Shown one piece after another: positions 1 through 10,175 of a stretch of 64,000 nt of DNA. Location: assembly GCF_029360805.1 (NCBI RefSeq), contig NZ_JARKNC010000006.1:2199-66198 (forward strand), in the 5' to 3' direction. The notes beneath the pieces were generated by a model. It saw only the letters and a list, made by a program, of their open reading frames with translations, was not told the origin of the DNA and made no database searches. Numbering within the stretch: position 1 is the stretch's first letter; each line of letters begins with the position of its first letter. This DNA is from Daejeonella sp. JGW-45. Its GTDB lineage: Bacteria; Bacteroidota; Bacteroidia; Sphingobacteriales; Sphingobacteriaceae. Both the position numbers and the translations under genes were made by a program.

Positions 1-468
1 CCTTGCATCACCAACATTTACCGGTACCGTATCTGGTATCACCGCCACAATGGTTGGCTTAGGTAATGTGAACAATACGGCTGATGCTGATAAACCGATC
101 AGCTCAGCTACTCAAACAGCACTTGACGGGAAAGCTGCCAGTGCAGATCTTGCTTTAAAAGCACCTCTTGCATCTCCAACATTCACCGGAACTGTTTCCG
201 GTATCACTGCGGGAATGGTTGGTTTAGGCAACGTGAACAATACTGCTGATGCCGATAAGCCGATCAGCTCAGCTACTCAAACAGCCCTTGATGGAAAGGC
301 TGCTAGTGCAGATCTTGCTTTAAAGGCACCTCTTGCTTCACCAACATTTACCGGAACTGTTTCCGGTATCACTGCAGGAATGGTTGGACTAGGTAATGTT
401 AACAATACGGCTGATGCAGATAAACCAATTAGCTCAGCAACTCAAACTGCGCTTGATGGGAAAGCTAC
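1..468 (+). repeat. 165 bp in-frame tandem repeat
   Basis: The ATGGTTGG segment recurs at 50, 215 and 380, giving an exact 165 bp (55-codon) period. The third unit diverges after about base 468, and bases 1-49 look like the tail of a further unit upstream. Differences between units are mostly synonymous, so the repeat is maintained at protein level. Such arrays can change copy number by recombination. Confidence 0.9.
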
Positions 469-1858
469 TACAGCTGCTTTAGCATTAAAGGCTGACCAGA
501 GTTCAGTTGATCTGAAAGCCCCTCTTGCATCTCCAACCTTTACCGGGACGGTTACAGCTCCAACCTTTGTTGGAGCCCTGAGCGGAAATGCAACCACTGC
601 AACTACAGCAGGATCCGTTACCACCAATGCGAACTTAACTGGTCCGATCACTTCAGTTGGGAACGCAACAAGTATCAATTCCCAAACAGGAACGGGTAAT
701 ACATTTGTAATGAATACTTCACCAACACTGGTTACACCAAACATCGGCGCCGCCACAGGAACAAGCCTTACTGCCTCAGGGAATGTAAGCGGTTCGGTTG
801 TAGTGTCTACAGTTTCTACAGGTACTGCACCATTTACCGTGACTTCTACAACACCGGTAGCTAATCTAAGCATTGGCGGAAATGCAGCTACTGCAACTAC
901 AGCAGGATCTGTAACCACCAACGCCAACCTGACCGGCCCTGTTACTTCAGTAGGAAATGCGACATCAATTGCTAATGGTGCGATCAGCAATGCTATGCTT
1001 GCCAATGCAGCAGTAGGAAACTTATCTGGAACAAACACCGGCGACCAGACGGCAACTACTGTCGCTAACGTACCAGCAGGCAACATTGCAGCGACTACAG
1101 TTCAGGCAGCAATTAATGAGCTGGATACAGAAAAAGCCAATCTGGCCTCACCGACTTTCACCGGTACCGTAACATTGCCAACCGGAACGATCGCTGTTAC
1201 CCAGTCTGCAAACAATAACTCTACAGCAATTGCTACTACCGCTTACGCTGACGCGCAGGCAGTAGCAGCCAAGCTTGTTAACGGATCAACCGCAGGTGAT
1301 ACACCATATTGGAACGGTACTGCCTGGGTCGCAGGAGGGAACATCTTTAATAATAACGGAAATGTGGGTATAGGGATGGATCCTGTTGGTGCGCAGAAAT
1401 TACAGGTTAATGGAAAAGTAAAATCAAACGGTATCAATGAAACGTCTGATGAGCGCTGGAAAACGGATATTAAAGCCGTTGAAAATGCCCTTCCAAAGGT
1501 ATTGGCTATGAGAGGGGTGAACTATAACTGGAGAACCGGGGAATTTCCAGAAAAGAATTTCGCATCAGGCCGCCAGCTTGGCCTGATCGCCCAAGAGGTC
1601 GAGAAAGTTATTCCGGAAGTTGTGGATACCGATGATAAAGGCTTCAAATCTGTTGAATACTCTAAACTGGTGGCGCTCTTACTTGAAGCTATCAAAGATC
1701 AGCAGAAGCTGATCAGCAAACAGGAAGCAGATATTGCCAGCCTGAAATCTGACAGTCAGCGTGTCGAAAAAATGGAAGCGGAACTTGTTAAGGTTCAAAC
1801 GCTGCTTCAAAACTTGTTAAAAGGTAATGTATCTGCGCAGCATGGAAATGTTAACTAA
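2..1858 (+). CDS. Fibre-like repeat protein with C-terminal S74 chaperone domain (5' end missing)
   Basis: The reading frame is already open at the window edge, so the N-terminus is missing. The visible part is Ala/Gly/Thr/Asn-rich beta-strand repeat of the kind found in phage tail fibres and Bacteroidota surface fibres. It opens with three near-identical 55-residue units (KAPLASPTFTGTV followed by MVGLGNVNNTADADKPIS) and continues with GNATTATTAG-type repeats. From about base 1435 comes a Peptidase_S74 / endosialidase-type intramolecular chaperone: the SDERWK motif carries the Ser and Lys of the self-cleavage dyad, followed by GLIAQEVEKVIPEVV and YSKLVALLLEAI, then a coiled coil from about base 1690. 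In this family the domain helps fibres trimerise and then cleaves itself off; that role is inferred here. It heads a run of secreted repeat proteins on the same strand. No phage structural genes are visible, so I favour a cell-surface fibre over a prophage tail protein. Confidence 0.85.
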   Translation, partial: LASPTFTGTVSGITATMVGLGNVNNTADADKPISSATQTALDGKAASADLALKAPLASPTFTGTVSGITAGMVGLGNVNNTADADKPISSATQTALDGKAASADLALKAPLASPTFTGTVSGITAGMVGLGNVNNTADADKPISSATQTALDGKATTAALALKADQSSVDLKAPLASPTFTGTVTAPTFVGALSGNATTATTAGSVTTNANLTGPITSVGNATSINSQTGTGNTFVMNTSPTLVTPNIGAATGTSLTASGNVSGSVVVSTVSTGTAPFTVTSTTPVANLSIGGNAATATTAGSVTTNANLTGPVTSVGNATSIANGAISNAMLANAAVGNLSGTNTGDQTATTVANVPAGNIAATTVQAAINELDTEKANLASPTFTGTVTLPTGTIAVTQSANNNSTAIATTAYADAQAVAAKLVNGSTAGDTPYWNGTAWVAGGNIFNNNGNVGIGMDPVGAQKLQVNGKVKSNGINETSDERWKTDIKAVENALPKVLAMRGVNYNWRTGEFPEKNFASGRQLGLIAQEVEKVIPEVVDTDDKGFKSVEYSKLVALLLEAIKDQQKLISKQEADIASLKSDSQRVEKMEAELVKVQTLLQNLLKGNVSAQHGNVN

Positions 1859-4004
1859 TTCATGGCCGGCAAGACGGCGCATTTCTAGTCCGGCTACGCT
1901 GGTTCTTTTTTGTGGGCTTATTCTCTGTTCGTTGTCAGCTTCCGCTGCTGAATATTTTTCAAGGAGTACGGGGTCTTTCACTACAGGTACCCGCTGGTCG
2001 ACCCAGCGAACAGGAGGTACTGTTGTTGCTTTTCCAGGCAGTACGCATACCTATACTATTCAATCGGGACACAACATATCGATCACTGCGGCGACGGCGA
2101 CTGCCGGAATCACAATAGAAGCCGGAGGTACATTAACGGCAACTACGTTCGGGCTTACGATAACCGGGAGCTGGGCCAATAATGGCGGGACATTTGACGA
2201 TGGGACTACTGCTACCGTAACATTTTCAGGTGTCTCATCGATCAACGGAACAACGAATCCGCAGAATTTTCAGAATGTTACCGTTGCCAGCGGAGCGTCA
2301 TTAACTATCAATTCGCCGGTTGTACTTGCTGGTAACTTTGCGTTTGCAGCAACCGCAGCCAACATTGTTGTTACTATTGCCGGTACTAATTCCCTATCTG
2401 TTACAGGGACATGGTCTATGCCACGGCCAAGCGCGGGCTTCACGTCGACTATCGCAGTCGGCGCGGGAACGCTATCTGTAACAGGTACGTTCACGATGTC
2501 AGCCACTGTGACTACAAGAAATAATATAATGACCATCTCTACCGGTACGGTCAATCTGGGGGCTCTAACCACCGGCACTACCGGTTGTCTGTTTACGTTT
2601 ACCGGTGCAGGTACTTTAAACATATCGGGTACGCTTTCCGGAGGGCCTCCCGCTCTTACCCAATCTACGGGGACGGTTAATTTTACCGGAGCCTCCGCAC
2701 AGACCGTCTGGAATGAAACTTTTTATAACCTGGGTTTTTCAGGTGCGGGAACGAAGACCATAGCAACTGGCTCCACTGCAATCGTCCAGGGTAACTGGAC
2801 CGTAAATAGTCCAACGACCATGACCACGACAGCGGCTGCCAACGTTACCGGGGATATCACAGGATCCGGCAACATCACCATGGGATCAGGCACAATAAAC
2901 ATACAAGGCGACTGGACAAACAGCGGTACGTTTACACGAGGCACCGGGACAGTTAACTACAATGGGAGCGGCGCTCAGAGCGTGGCAGGTCTTTCTTATA
3001 ATAACCTGCAGGTAACCGTGGGCGGGACAAAAACACTTGCGGCGAACACTACGGTCAACAACATATTGACGGTTTCCACACCGGCGACTTTCGATCTCGG
3101 TACCTTTACCGTTACGTTGCCGCTTACAGGAACTCCTTTGGTAATTACGGGTAGCCTTGCAGGGACGGGAAAGATGCTCTTTTCAGGAGGTAGCGGGCAA
3201 AATGTGCCCGGGACAAGCTATTACGATCTGGAGTTCTCAGGCACGGGAACAAAAACCATCGCGGCGGGAACAACGATTACAGTGGGCAACAACTGGACCG
3301 CTGGCAGTGCAACAACAATGACTACCACTGCAGCGGCTAACGTTAACGGGAACATCAGTGGTGGAGGTGCCATTACGATGGGATCGGGAACGATAACCCT
3401 GGGAGGGGCCTGGAGCAATAACGGTCCCTTTACGCGAGGGACGGGCACCGTTATATACAACGGTGGTGTACAGGACATCGCCGGCCTGACCTATAATAAT
3501 CTCCAGGTTTCGAATGCTGGAATAAAAACTCTGGCAGCCAATACGACTGTAGCGGCAATCCTCACTGTCAATGCGTCCTCAGAACTTAATCTTGCCGACA
3601 AAGTTTTAACATTGTCGGCCACAGGAACACCATTTGTTAATAATGGAACGGTTAATACGGCTACCTCAACCGTTATATATGGGGGCACTACACCAACTAT
3701 CGCGCTGTTAAACTATTTTAACTTAACCGGGTCTGCAGGTGGCCCTAAGATTTTTCCGGCAGGTACCATCGGCATAGCCGGGGCATTTACCCCTTCCGGC
3801 GGAACATATTCTGTCGATAATGCAAATATTGTAAACTTCAACGGCACAGGTCCTACGCAAACCATTCCAGCCTTTATGTTTAAAAAGATGATAATCAGTG
3901 GTTCAGGTCAAAAAATAATTGCAACAACTGTAGACGTAAACCAGGTGGATATAGAAGATGGTCCGACTATGGACATAACAACCGGCCAGCTCAATGTTAA
4001 CTAA
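1848..4004 (+). CDS. Secreted beta-strand repeat surface protein (paralogue 1)
   Basis: No named family is recognised with certainty. The start codon at 1848 gives a signal peptide (Arg-rich n-region, hydrophobic LVLFCGLILCSLSASA, cleavage before AEYF); 1827 and 1842 are possible alternatives. All three starts overlap the end of the preceding fibre gene, suggesting translational coupling. The mature protein is almost entirely Thr/Gly/Asn/Val-rich short repeats. About six copies of a module carry a GTVNYNGSGAQ-type strand followed by YYNL- or YDLEFS-type and GTKTLAANTTV motifs, typical of parallel beta-helix (pectin-lyase-like) folds. It is paralogous to the next two genes. No type IX C-terminal sorting domain is visible. 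An exported adhesin or matrix role is inferred from composition and context. Confidence 0.75.
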   Translation: MLTNSWPARRRISSPATLVLFCGLILCSLSASAAEYFSRSTGSFTTGTRWSTQRTGGTVVAFPGSTHTYTIQSGHNISITAATATAGITIEAGGTLTATTFGLTITGSWANNGGTFDDGTTATVTFSGVSSINGTTNPQNFQNVTVASGASLTINSPVVLAGNFAFAATAANIVVTIAGTNSLSVTGTWSMPRPSAGFTSTIAVGAGTLSVTGTFTMSATVTTRNNIMTISTGTVNLGALTTGTTGCLFTFTGAGTLNISGTLSGGPPALTQSTGTVNFTGASAQTVWNETFYNLGFSGAGTKTIATGSTAIVQGNWTVNSPTTMTTTAAANVTGDITGSGNITMGSGTINIQGDWTNSGTFTRGTGTVNYNGSGAQSVAGLSYNNLQVTVGGTKTLAANTTVNNILTVSTPATFDLGTFTVTLPLTGTPLVITGSLAGTGKMLFSGGSGQNVPGTSYYDLEFSGTGTKTIAAGTTITVGNNWTAGSATTMTTTAAANVNGNISGGGAITMGSGTITLGGAWSNNGPFTRGTGTVIYNGGVQDIAGLTYNNLQVSNAGIKTLAANTTVAAILTVNASSELNLADKVLTLSATGTPFVNNGTVNTATSTVIYGGTTPTIALLNYFNLTGSAGGPKIFPAGTIGIAGAFTPSGGTYSVDNANIVNFNGTGPTQTIPAFMFKKMIISGSGQKIIATTVDVNQVDIEDGPTMDITTGQLNVN

Positions 4005-4037
4005 TATAATACTCGTATTAACTAACCTTCAAAGATT

Positions 4038-5957
4038 ATGAATGCTGTTCGTCAATATCAAAAAACATTTGTTAAATGTGCTCTTGGTAAATTCGCTGTA
4101 TGCTTAACCGTGTTTGTGTGTTTATGCTCCGCAGGATTTGCCGCCATCCGTACCTCTACCACAGCCGGAGGTAACTGGAACTCAACCAGCACTTGGAGCG
4201 GGGGAGTGATACCCCTGGCGGGTGATGAAGTAGTTATAGCAACAACAGGAACCAATGCGGTAACAGTTGACGGCATCAGGACTTGTATTAAACTTACTAT
4301 AAACAGTCGCGGAAGACTCGTTATCAGCGGCACAAATATGCTGACCGTGAACGGCGCTGTAAGCATGCCGCGTCCAGGTAATGGATATACCAGCGAATTA
4401 AATGTCAATGGTGGCACATTAAATGCAACCGGTTTGTTTACCATGTCAGGCTCAAGCGGTACCCGCTACGCCACACTTAATATTACAACGGGAACAGCAA
4501 ATCTTGCAGGGCTGACTACAGGCGGGGCGGCATCCAGGATTATCTTTGCCGGCACAGGTGTACTAAACTTATCGGGAACGCTAAGCGGAACAGCGCACAC
4601 ATTCACACCTGGACAGGGAACCGTGAATTTCACCAGTGCGGCAACGCAATCGATCTGGCCGAAGGTGTATTACAACTTAGGCGTTTCGGGGGCTGGTACA
4701 AAAAATCTTTCCACAAGTACTACGGTAAATAATCGTGTACAGGTTGATGGCACTCTGAGCCTGGGCAGCTACACGCTGACTCTTCCCGGGCCTGGCACCC
4801 CGCTTGTTGTAAACGGAACTCTTACTCCCGGCACCGGAACGGTTTCGTTTACCGGGACCTCCGCGCAGACTGTCGCGGGTACAACCTATTATAACCTGGC
4901 TTTTTCCAATGGGGGGACTAAGACAATCCCAACAGCTTCTTCGGCTAATATTTCAAACGATTTTAATGTAGGCAGCAACACATTGTTTGCAGGAACTTCA
5001 ACGGTTATAGTTGGCAGAGATATCACCGGTGCAGGTACTATGACGATGGAGTCGGGAACACTCACTATAAGCCGGAACAATACACGGACCGGAGCTTTTG
5101 TACCCGGTTCCGGAACGGTACATTATGCAGGAGCCGTTGCGCAAACAGTACGTGCGGTCGAGTATTTTAATCTTAAACTATCCTTAACCGGCAATAAATC
5201 GGTTGCGGCTGACCAGGCTATTGTAATCAATAATGATCTGGATGTCAACAGCCAGTTTACCCTTCCTGGTGCAGCGAGCGCAGATATCGCAGGTAGTGTA
5301 ATTGGTACCGGAAATATCATTCTTGAGGATGGCGTGGTATCTCTTGAAGGAGATTGGATGAACGAAGGCAGCCTCGAATCGGGCAGCAGTACAGTTATAT
5401 TTGACGGCAGCGCTGATCAGATCGTAGCCGGCAATGATTATTATAACTTAGAAACCGGGGGAACCGGATCAAAGACCCTGAGTGATGCAGTAATTGTCAG
5501 AAATGTACTGACTGTGGGTGCAAACAGCGAACTGCACCTGGATAGCCAGGACCTAACCTTGTCGGGAGCTGGTACGCCTTTAGTTAATAATGGGCTATTT
5601 TCGCCTTCAGCTTCCACTGTAAATTATACTAATGCAGGACAAACGGAAATAGCAGCTGTAAATTATCATAATCTTAATGCTGCCGGCGGTCCGAGAAAGC
5701 TTGCTGAAGCCGGCACCATCGGAATTTCAGGGACATTTACTTCTGGCGCCGGAGAATACGAGGTGATAAACAGCACTGTGAGCTTTAACGGTGTAAATCA
5801 GACGTTGCCCGAATTTACTTTTTATGACATTGCGCTCGTGGGACCGGGGGTAAAACTGATAAACAGCCAGGTAAATGCCAAAACCATAACAATAGAGAGT
5901 GGCGCCATACTTAACCTGGAATCTGATAGCGGGGGGATGCTAACCATTACGAACTAA
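4038..5957 (+). CDS. Secreted beta-strand repeat surface protein (paralogue 2)
   Basis: This is a 639-residue protein with a signal peptide (hydrophobic VCLTVFVCLCSAGFAA, cleavage before IRTST). The mature N-terminus has the motif TTAGGNWNSTSTWSGG followed by PLAGDEVVI, an opening often seen in G8-like and pectin-lyase-fold extracellular proteins. By my count about six copies of the YYNL / GTKTL beta module follow. It starts 33 bp after paralogue 1, so the two are probably cotranscribed. No enzymatic motif and no canonical type IX sorting domain are seen at the C-terminus, which ends GGMLTITN. Function unknown; a repetitive extracellular structural protein or adhesin is inferred. Confidence 0.75.
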   Translation: MNAVRQYQKTFVKCALGKFAVCLTVFVCLCSAGFAAIRTSTTAGGNWNSTSTWSGGVIPLAGDEVVIATTGTNAVTVDGIRTCIKLTINSRGRLVISGTNMLTVNGAVSMPRPGNGYTSELNVNGGTLNATGLFTMSGSSGTRYATLNITTGTANLAGLTTGGAASRIIFAGTGVLNLSGTLSGTAHTFTPGQGTVNFTSAATQSIWPKVYYNLGVSGAGTKNLSTSTTVNNRVQVDGTLSLGSYTLTLPGPGTPLVVNGTLTPGTGTVSFTGTSAQTVAGTTYYNLAFSNGGTKTIPTASSANISNDFNVGSNTLFAGTSTVIVGRDITGAGTMTMESGTLTISRNNTRTGAFVPGSGTVHYAGAVAQTVRAVEYFNLKLSLTGNKSVAADQAIVINNDLDVNSQFTLPGAASADIAGSVIGTGNIILEDGVVSLEGDWMNEGSLESGSSTVIFDGSADQIVAGNDYYNLETGGTGSKTLSDAVIVRNVLTVGANSELHLDSQDLTLSGAGTPLVNNGLFSPSASTVNYTNAGQTEIAAVNYHNLNAAGGPRKLAEAGTIGISGTFTSGAGEYEVINSTVSFNGVNQTLPEFTFYDIALVGPGVKLINSQVNAKTITIESGAILNLESDSGGMLTITN

Positions 5958-5989
5958 GCTTTCCGCTTGAATCCTTCGTTGTTTTTTAG

Positions 5990-5997
5990 TATATTTG
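5990..5997 (+). promoter_or_regulatory. Possible Bacteroidota -7 element
   Basis: TATATTTG matches TAnnTTTG in the 119 bp gap before the largest beta-repeat gene. A clear TTTG at the usual 19 bp spacing is lacking (a TTG lies about 21 bp upstream), so this is tentative. Confidence 0.35.
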
Positions 5998-6076
5998 ATA
6001 GGCTTTCGCATCCCAGGCGCATACGAATTGCTTACCGGATTTTATTATACCGACACTGCCTGGTGACTTTCGGCAT

Positions 6077-9000
6077 ATGAAAACGATAATACCTCGGTTT
6101 AAGAAAGAACGATGCCAGATTTGCATTGCGCTGCTTTTCCTGGTATCGTTTTTTCGTGCCTCGTCGCTGTCTGCTGCCATTATTACATCAACCGCTGCGG
6201 GGGGTAACTGGAATACTGGTGCGACCTGGGTTGGAGGGAATATCCCGGCTGTAGGCGACCAGGTAGTTATCGCAACGAGCTCCGGCGGATCGGTTACTTT
6301 AATTGCCAATCAGACATGTACGGGCGTAACGATAAATTCCGGAGCGATTTTAAACCTTTCTTCTTTTACGCTTACTGTTAATGGTCCCTGGCAAAATAAT
6401 GGTACGTTTAACGACGGCACCGGAACGGTCACTTTCGGTACCGCTAATGCTGCCATTAATGCCGGCAGCGGGACAGCCAATTTTGAGAATATCATAATTG
6501 CGAGTGGTGCTACAATGAATATCAATACCGATGTCGCCGTGAACGGGAACTTTGATTTCGTGCTGCCTGCAGCCAATAATATCGTAAATATTAACCTGAG
6601 CAATTCCTTATCAGTATCAGGTAACCTGACAATGAACCTTCCCACAGCTACGCGCACCAGTACTATAGCGGTGGGTGCAGGTACATTAACTGTTAGTGGG
6701 CTTTTTAATATGCAGGCACAGGCCACATCGGGCAGGGCCAACGTAATTACTATCTCAACCGGTACTGCTAATCTGAACGGCGGCTACTCGACGGGAACAG
6801 TAGCTCCTACAATAGCGGCTGGCTGTAAGATCACTTTTACCGACGCAGGAATCCTTAACCTCTCGGGAACCCTTACCGGAGGAGCCCCCGCCATCGTCCA
6901 AAGTACAGGAACTGTGAATTTTAAAAGCGCAACAGCCCAGGGAATCTGGTTGGAGACATACTATAACCTTGGTGTTTTTGATGGTACAAAATCCCTCCTC
7001 GGTGCAATCACTGTTCAAAATCAGTTAAATGTTGCATCCGGAACTCTTCAGGCCGGGTCGTTTGCCATGACTCTATCCGGATCTGCCAATGCATTTATAT
7101 GTGCCGGAACATTTAATCCGGGTTCTGCTTTAGTCACTATGAGTGGCGCAGCCGAAACGACTATTCCCGGCACCACATTTAATAATTTAACTGTAACCGG
7201 CGGCAATAAAACAGTTCAAAGCGGTACCATGCTCACTGTAAATGGCAACTGGGCACAGAATACCAGTGTAGTAATGGATGGAACAGCCAATGCCTATGTA
7301 GGCGGTTTGCTGTCAGGATACGGCGCCCTGACAATGGGATCGGGAACGTTGAGCCTGGATTCTTCGTACACGAGCTCGGGTACCTTTACTCCGGGAACAG
7401 GGACGATAAAATATATAGGCAACGGAGGAGCTGTTAAAGTAAACTGGACATATTATAACCTGGAGATCGACGGCAACAGAAGTATTACGGGGGCTGTGAC
7501 AGTTACAAATGTGTTAACAGTGAACAGCGGTAAAACACTCAGCATGGGCACCAGCCCGGTGAACCTGACCGGAGACGGTAACCCCATAGTAAATAATGGG
7601 ACAATCGTCTCCACGAGTGGCGCGCTTGTTTTTGCAGGGACGGGCGCGCAGGTTATCGGATCGGGTACTTACCCCAAAACCACACTGACGGGCGGGTCCA
7701 AGACGATTCCTTCTGGCGCCAATGTTAATATTGCGGGCGCCTTCGCTATCACTGCTCCGCTGACAATGGAAGCAAATTCCATCGCTACCATCACAGGCGC
7801 GGTGACTATGAGTTCTCCATTGATTGTCGAAAACTCATCAACATTCAATGTTAATGGGACATTCGTACCCAATGCTGATGTAACCTATAATGGAAATGCA
7901 TCCGGTACATTTACCGGTGCGGTAAGCGGTAGCGGAGGAACGACGATGTCGACCGGCACTTTGACCTTTCAGTCCACTTTCGCAGGAGGAACATTTGATC
8001 CCGGTACAGGAAGGGTGGTGTACGACGGAACCGCTGCCCAGGCAGTAAGGGTGGGCATAAACTATTATAACCTGGAATTATCGAGTTCAGTATCCAATTC
8101 AATTGCTTCCGGAACGCTGAATATTGCGAATAACCTTATCATCGAATCTGCAACAACCCTTACAACAAGCACTACCCTGAATATAACCAACGATATTACT
8201 GGCACGGGGGCATTTACCGCCGCAGGCTTCGTTAATCTTCAGGGCGACTGGCTGCATACAGGTACGCTTACGCCAGGCACCGGCACAATACATTATAATG
8301 GAACCGACCAGATTGTCAAAAGCCTCAGTTATTATAAGTTGTCTATGACCGGTGGAACTAAAACCATGGATGGTAATATTACCGCCACGAATTTAGTTAC
8401 AATTAATGCCGCCACCATATTGAACATGGCTGGTTTTACACTTGAGCTCCAGGGCGGAACAGTAAATGCCCTGAGCAACCTCGGAACACTTACAGGTAAC
8501 GGTAAGGTTAAGTATGCTGCCGCTGGTGCCCAGACGGTCAATGCTTCAGTTTTTTATGATCTCGAATTCACCGGCGGTGATAAGACAATTGCAACAGGAG
8601 TTACCATAGAGACAACTAATGACTGGATTGTTTCTTCGAACGTTATCATGACGAGTACGCAGAATGTAACCGTGGGCCGGGACCTGATCCACAATACCGG
8701 TGCGTTGATTGACCAGGGTGCAGGGGTCATCCGGATAGGGAGGAACTGGACAGCCAACGGGGGTACATTTGATGCAGCCACCGGAACAGTGATATACGAA
8801 GGCGCCAATCAAACCATTGCACCTTTTAGTTATGCTACGCTTATATGTGATGGTACGGGGATAAAATCTATCACCGGCAATATCATTATCACAGGAGTGC
8901 TCACCATTAATCCCGGCGTTACGTTTGACCGCGATACCTATAATGTTACGCTTTCTTATAATGGCACCCCATTCGTTAATAACGGTACGCTTACCGGCAA

Positions 9001-9853
9001 TGGTAAATTCTTCTATACCGGTACAGGTACACAAAATATAGCGCCAGGCTCTTATTATGACCTTGAGTTCAATACCGGGGCAAAGAATCTTCCGGCTAAT
9101 GAGGCGCTGGAAATACTAAACGACTGGACGATCAGCTCAGTAACAGTATTCGGAGAGAATACAACGGTTTCGGTATCGGGTAATATCAGTGGCGCGGGTG
9201 CATTCACTCTTGGCAATGGCACCCTGAACTTAGCCGGAAGCTGGGATAAAACCGGCACCTTTACTGCTTCTAATACCGGGATATTCCATTACAATGGCGC
9301 TGCTCAAAATATCGCTGCATTGGACTATTACAAATTACAGATCTCCAACCCCGGCGTTAAGTCCCTTGCAGCCAATACAACCGTGAGAGATGTTTTAACG
9401 GTCAACTCGGGCTCAACCCTTGGACTAGGGGCATTTACATTAACTCTTCCCCTGGCGGGAACACCATTTATCAACCAGGGCACCATGCTGCCCGGAACCT
9501 CAACTGTACTCTATACCGCTGCCAGCCAGACCGAGATTGCCCCGGGAAGTTATTATAACCTGACCACAAGCGGCGGCCCCCGCAGCCTGGTAAACGGCGG
9601 AACTTACGAAATCGGAGGGACGTTCACGCCCGGCTCGCCCACTTTTACGAGCGTAACCGGAAGCACGGTAAACTTCAATGGCACCGCTGCCCAGACAATC
9701 CCCGCATTTACATTCCATAAGCTGATACTTAGTGGTGCCAATGATAAATCCGTTCTAACTGCTACCAGTGTAACTGTATTTGATCTTGAAGTGCAGGATA
9801 CGGCAGTACTTAATATTGCCGGTACCGGTGTGATCAACATCACCAAACCTTAG
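6077..9853 (+). CDS. Large secreted beta-strand repeat surface protein (paralogue 3)
   Basis: This is a 1258-residue protein with a signal peptide (hydrophobic CIALLFLVSFFRASSLSAA, cleavage before IITST). The mature N-terminus repeats the paralogue 2 opening: TAAGGNWNTGATWVGG followed by PAVGDQVVIATS. I count about eleven copies of the repeating module (aromatic-Tyr-Asn-Leu strand, a G-x-K-[ST] turn, then a TVxNVLTVNSG-type strand), roughly every 100-110 residues. This suggests growth by internal duplication and a long parallel beta-helix. The protein ends GVINITKP, with no type IX sorting domain or anchor. It lies 119 bp after paralogue 2. Function unknown; an exported filamentous adhesin or scaffold is inferred. 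Confidence 0.75.
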   Translation: MKTIIPRFKKERCQICIALLFLVSFFRASSLSAAIITSTAAGGNWNTGATWVGGNIPAVGDQVVIATSSGGSVTLIANQTCTGVTINSGAILNLSSFTLTVNGPWQNNGTFNDGTGTVTFGTANAAINAGSGTANFENIIIASGATMNINTDVAVNGNFDFVLPAANNIVNINLSNSLSVSGNLTMNLPTATRTSTIAVGAGTLTVSGLFNMQAQATSGRANVITISTGTANLNGGYSTGTVAPTIAAGCKITFTDAGILNLSGTLTGGAPAIVQSTGTVNFKSATAQGIWLETYYNLGVFDGTKSLLGAITVQNQLNVASGTLQAGSFAMTLSGSANAFICAGTFNPGSALVTMSGAAETTIPGTTFNNLTVTGGNKTVQSGTMLTVNGNWAQNTSVVMDGTANAYVGGLLSGYGALTMGSGTLSLDSSYTSSGTFTPGTGTIKYIGNGGAVKVNWTYYNLEIDGNRSITGAVTVTNVLTVNSGKTLSMGTSPVNLTGDGNPIVNNGTIVSTSGALVFAGTGAQVIGSGTYPKTTLTGGSKTIPSGANVNIAGAFAITAPLTMEANSIATITGAVTMSSPLIVENSSTFNVNGTFVPNADVTYNGNASGTFTGAVSGSGGTTMSTGTLTFQSTFAGGTFDPGTGRVVYDGTAAQAVRVGINYYNLELSSSVSNSIASGTLNIANNLIIESATTLTTSTTLNITNDITGTGAFTAAGFVNLQGDWLHTGTLTPGTGTIHYNGTDQIVKSLSYYKLSMTGGTKTMDGNITATNLVTINAATILNMAGFTLELQGGTVNALSNLGTLTGNGKVKYAAAGAQTVNASVFYDLEFTGGDKTIATGVTIETTNDWIVSSNVIMTSTQNVTVGRDLIHNTGALIDQGAGVIRIGRNWTANGGTFDAATGTVIYEGANQTIAPFSYATLICDGTGIKSITGNIIITGVLTINPGVTFDRDTYNVTLSYNGTPFVNNGTLTGNGKFFYTGTGTQNIAPGSYYDLEFNTGAKNLPANEALEILNDWTISSVTVFGENTTVSVSGNISGAGAFTLGNGTLNLAGSWDKTGTFTASNTGIFHYNGAAQNIAALDYYKLQISNPGVKSLAANTTVRDVLTVNSGSTLGLGAFTLTLPLAGTPFINQGTMLPGTSTVLYTAASQTEIAPGSYYNLTTSGGPRSLVNGGTYEIGGTFTPGSPTFTSVTGSTVNFNGTAAQTIPAFTFHKLILSGANDKSVLTATSVTVFDLEVQDTAVLNIAGTGVINITKP

Positions 9854-10175
9854 GAACGACTTCTGGTGTCTATTTAACTGCCTGATTTATTGTTGCTTTC
9901 GTACATCCTGCGTGCAAATCAATTTTTTATAAGGAGTATGATAAAAAACGAAACTATTTTATCTGTTTCAGCGTAAAAAATTGCTTTGAAAGCAAGACTT
10001 TATTGCAGAACTTTAAGGGCCTGAATTAAGAGTGTTTTTTAACATCTTATTAATAAGGACGTTGCCGGAAAATAATATTATTGTATCTTGTTGTTTGCTT
10101 GAAACCTGTTTGTCTGCAATACAGAGGTTTCGTTTGCACAATATTGAAAAGAAAGCTTATTGATCTAAACTTTAC
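9854..10175. other. 322 bp intergenic gap
   Basis: AT-rich spacer with no convincing coding potential. It holds the promoter candidate listed at 10061-10091 and a 12-codon start-to-stop frame (9938-9976) after AAGGAG, which I do not accept as a gene because the spacing to ATG is one base. Confidence 0.6.
10061..10091 (+). promoter_or_regulatory. Candidate Bacteroidota promoter for the CHU_C-sprF pair
   Basis: GTTG at 10061-10064, exactly 19 bp of spacer, then TATCTTGT at 10084-10091. This is close to TTTG-N19-TAnnTTTG with one mismatch in the -33 box and an imperfect -7 box. It lies about 85 bp upstream of the GTG start. Confidence 0.45.

Noticed and set aside
2-1858. Prophage tail fibre
   Set aside because: The S74 domain and repeats occur in phage fibres, but no capsid, tail, integrase or lysis genes are visible, and the neighbours are secreted Bacteroidota surface proteins. 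The region upstream of the window would decide.
442-9846. Many long antisense open frames across the beta-repeat genes
   Set aside because: They are rich in Val/Pro/Ala and arise from Thr/Gly/Asn codon bias on the coding strand. None has a recognisable domain.
9938-9976. 12-codon leader peptide candidate after AAGGAG
   Set aside because: Spacing of the AGGAG to ATG is one base, and no attenuator structure or regulated gene type follows.
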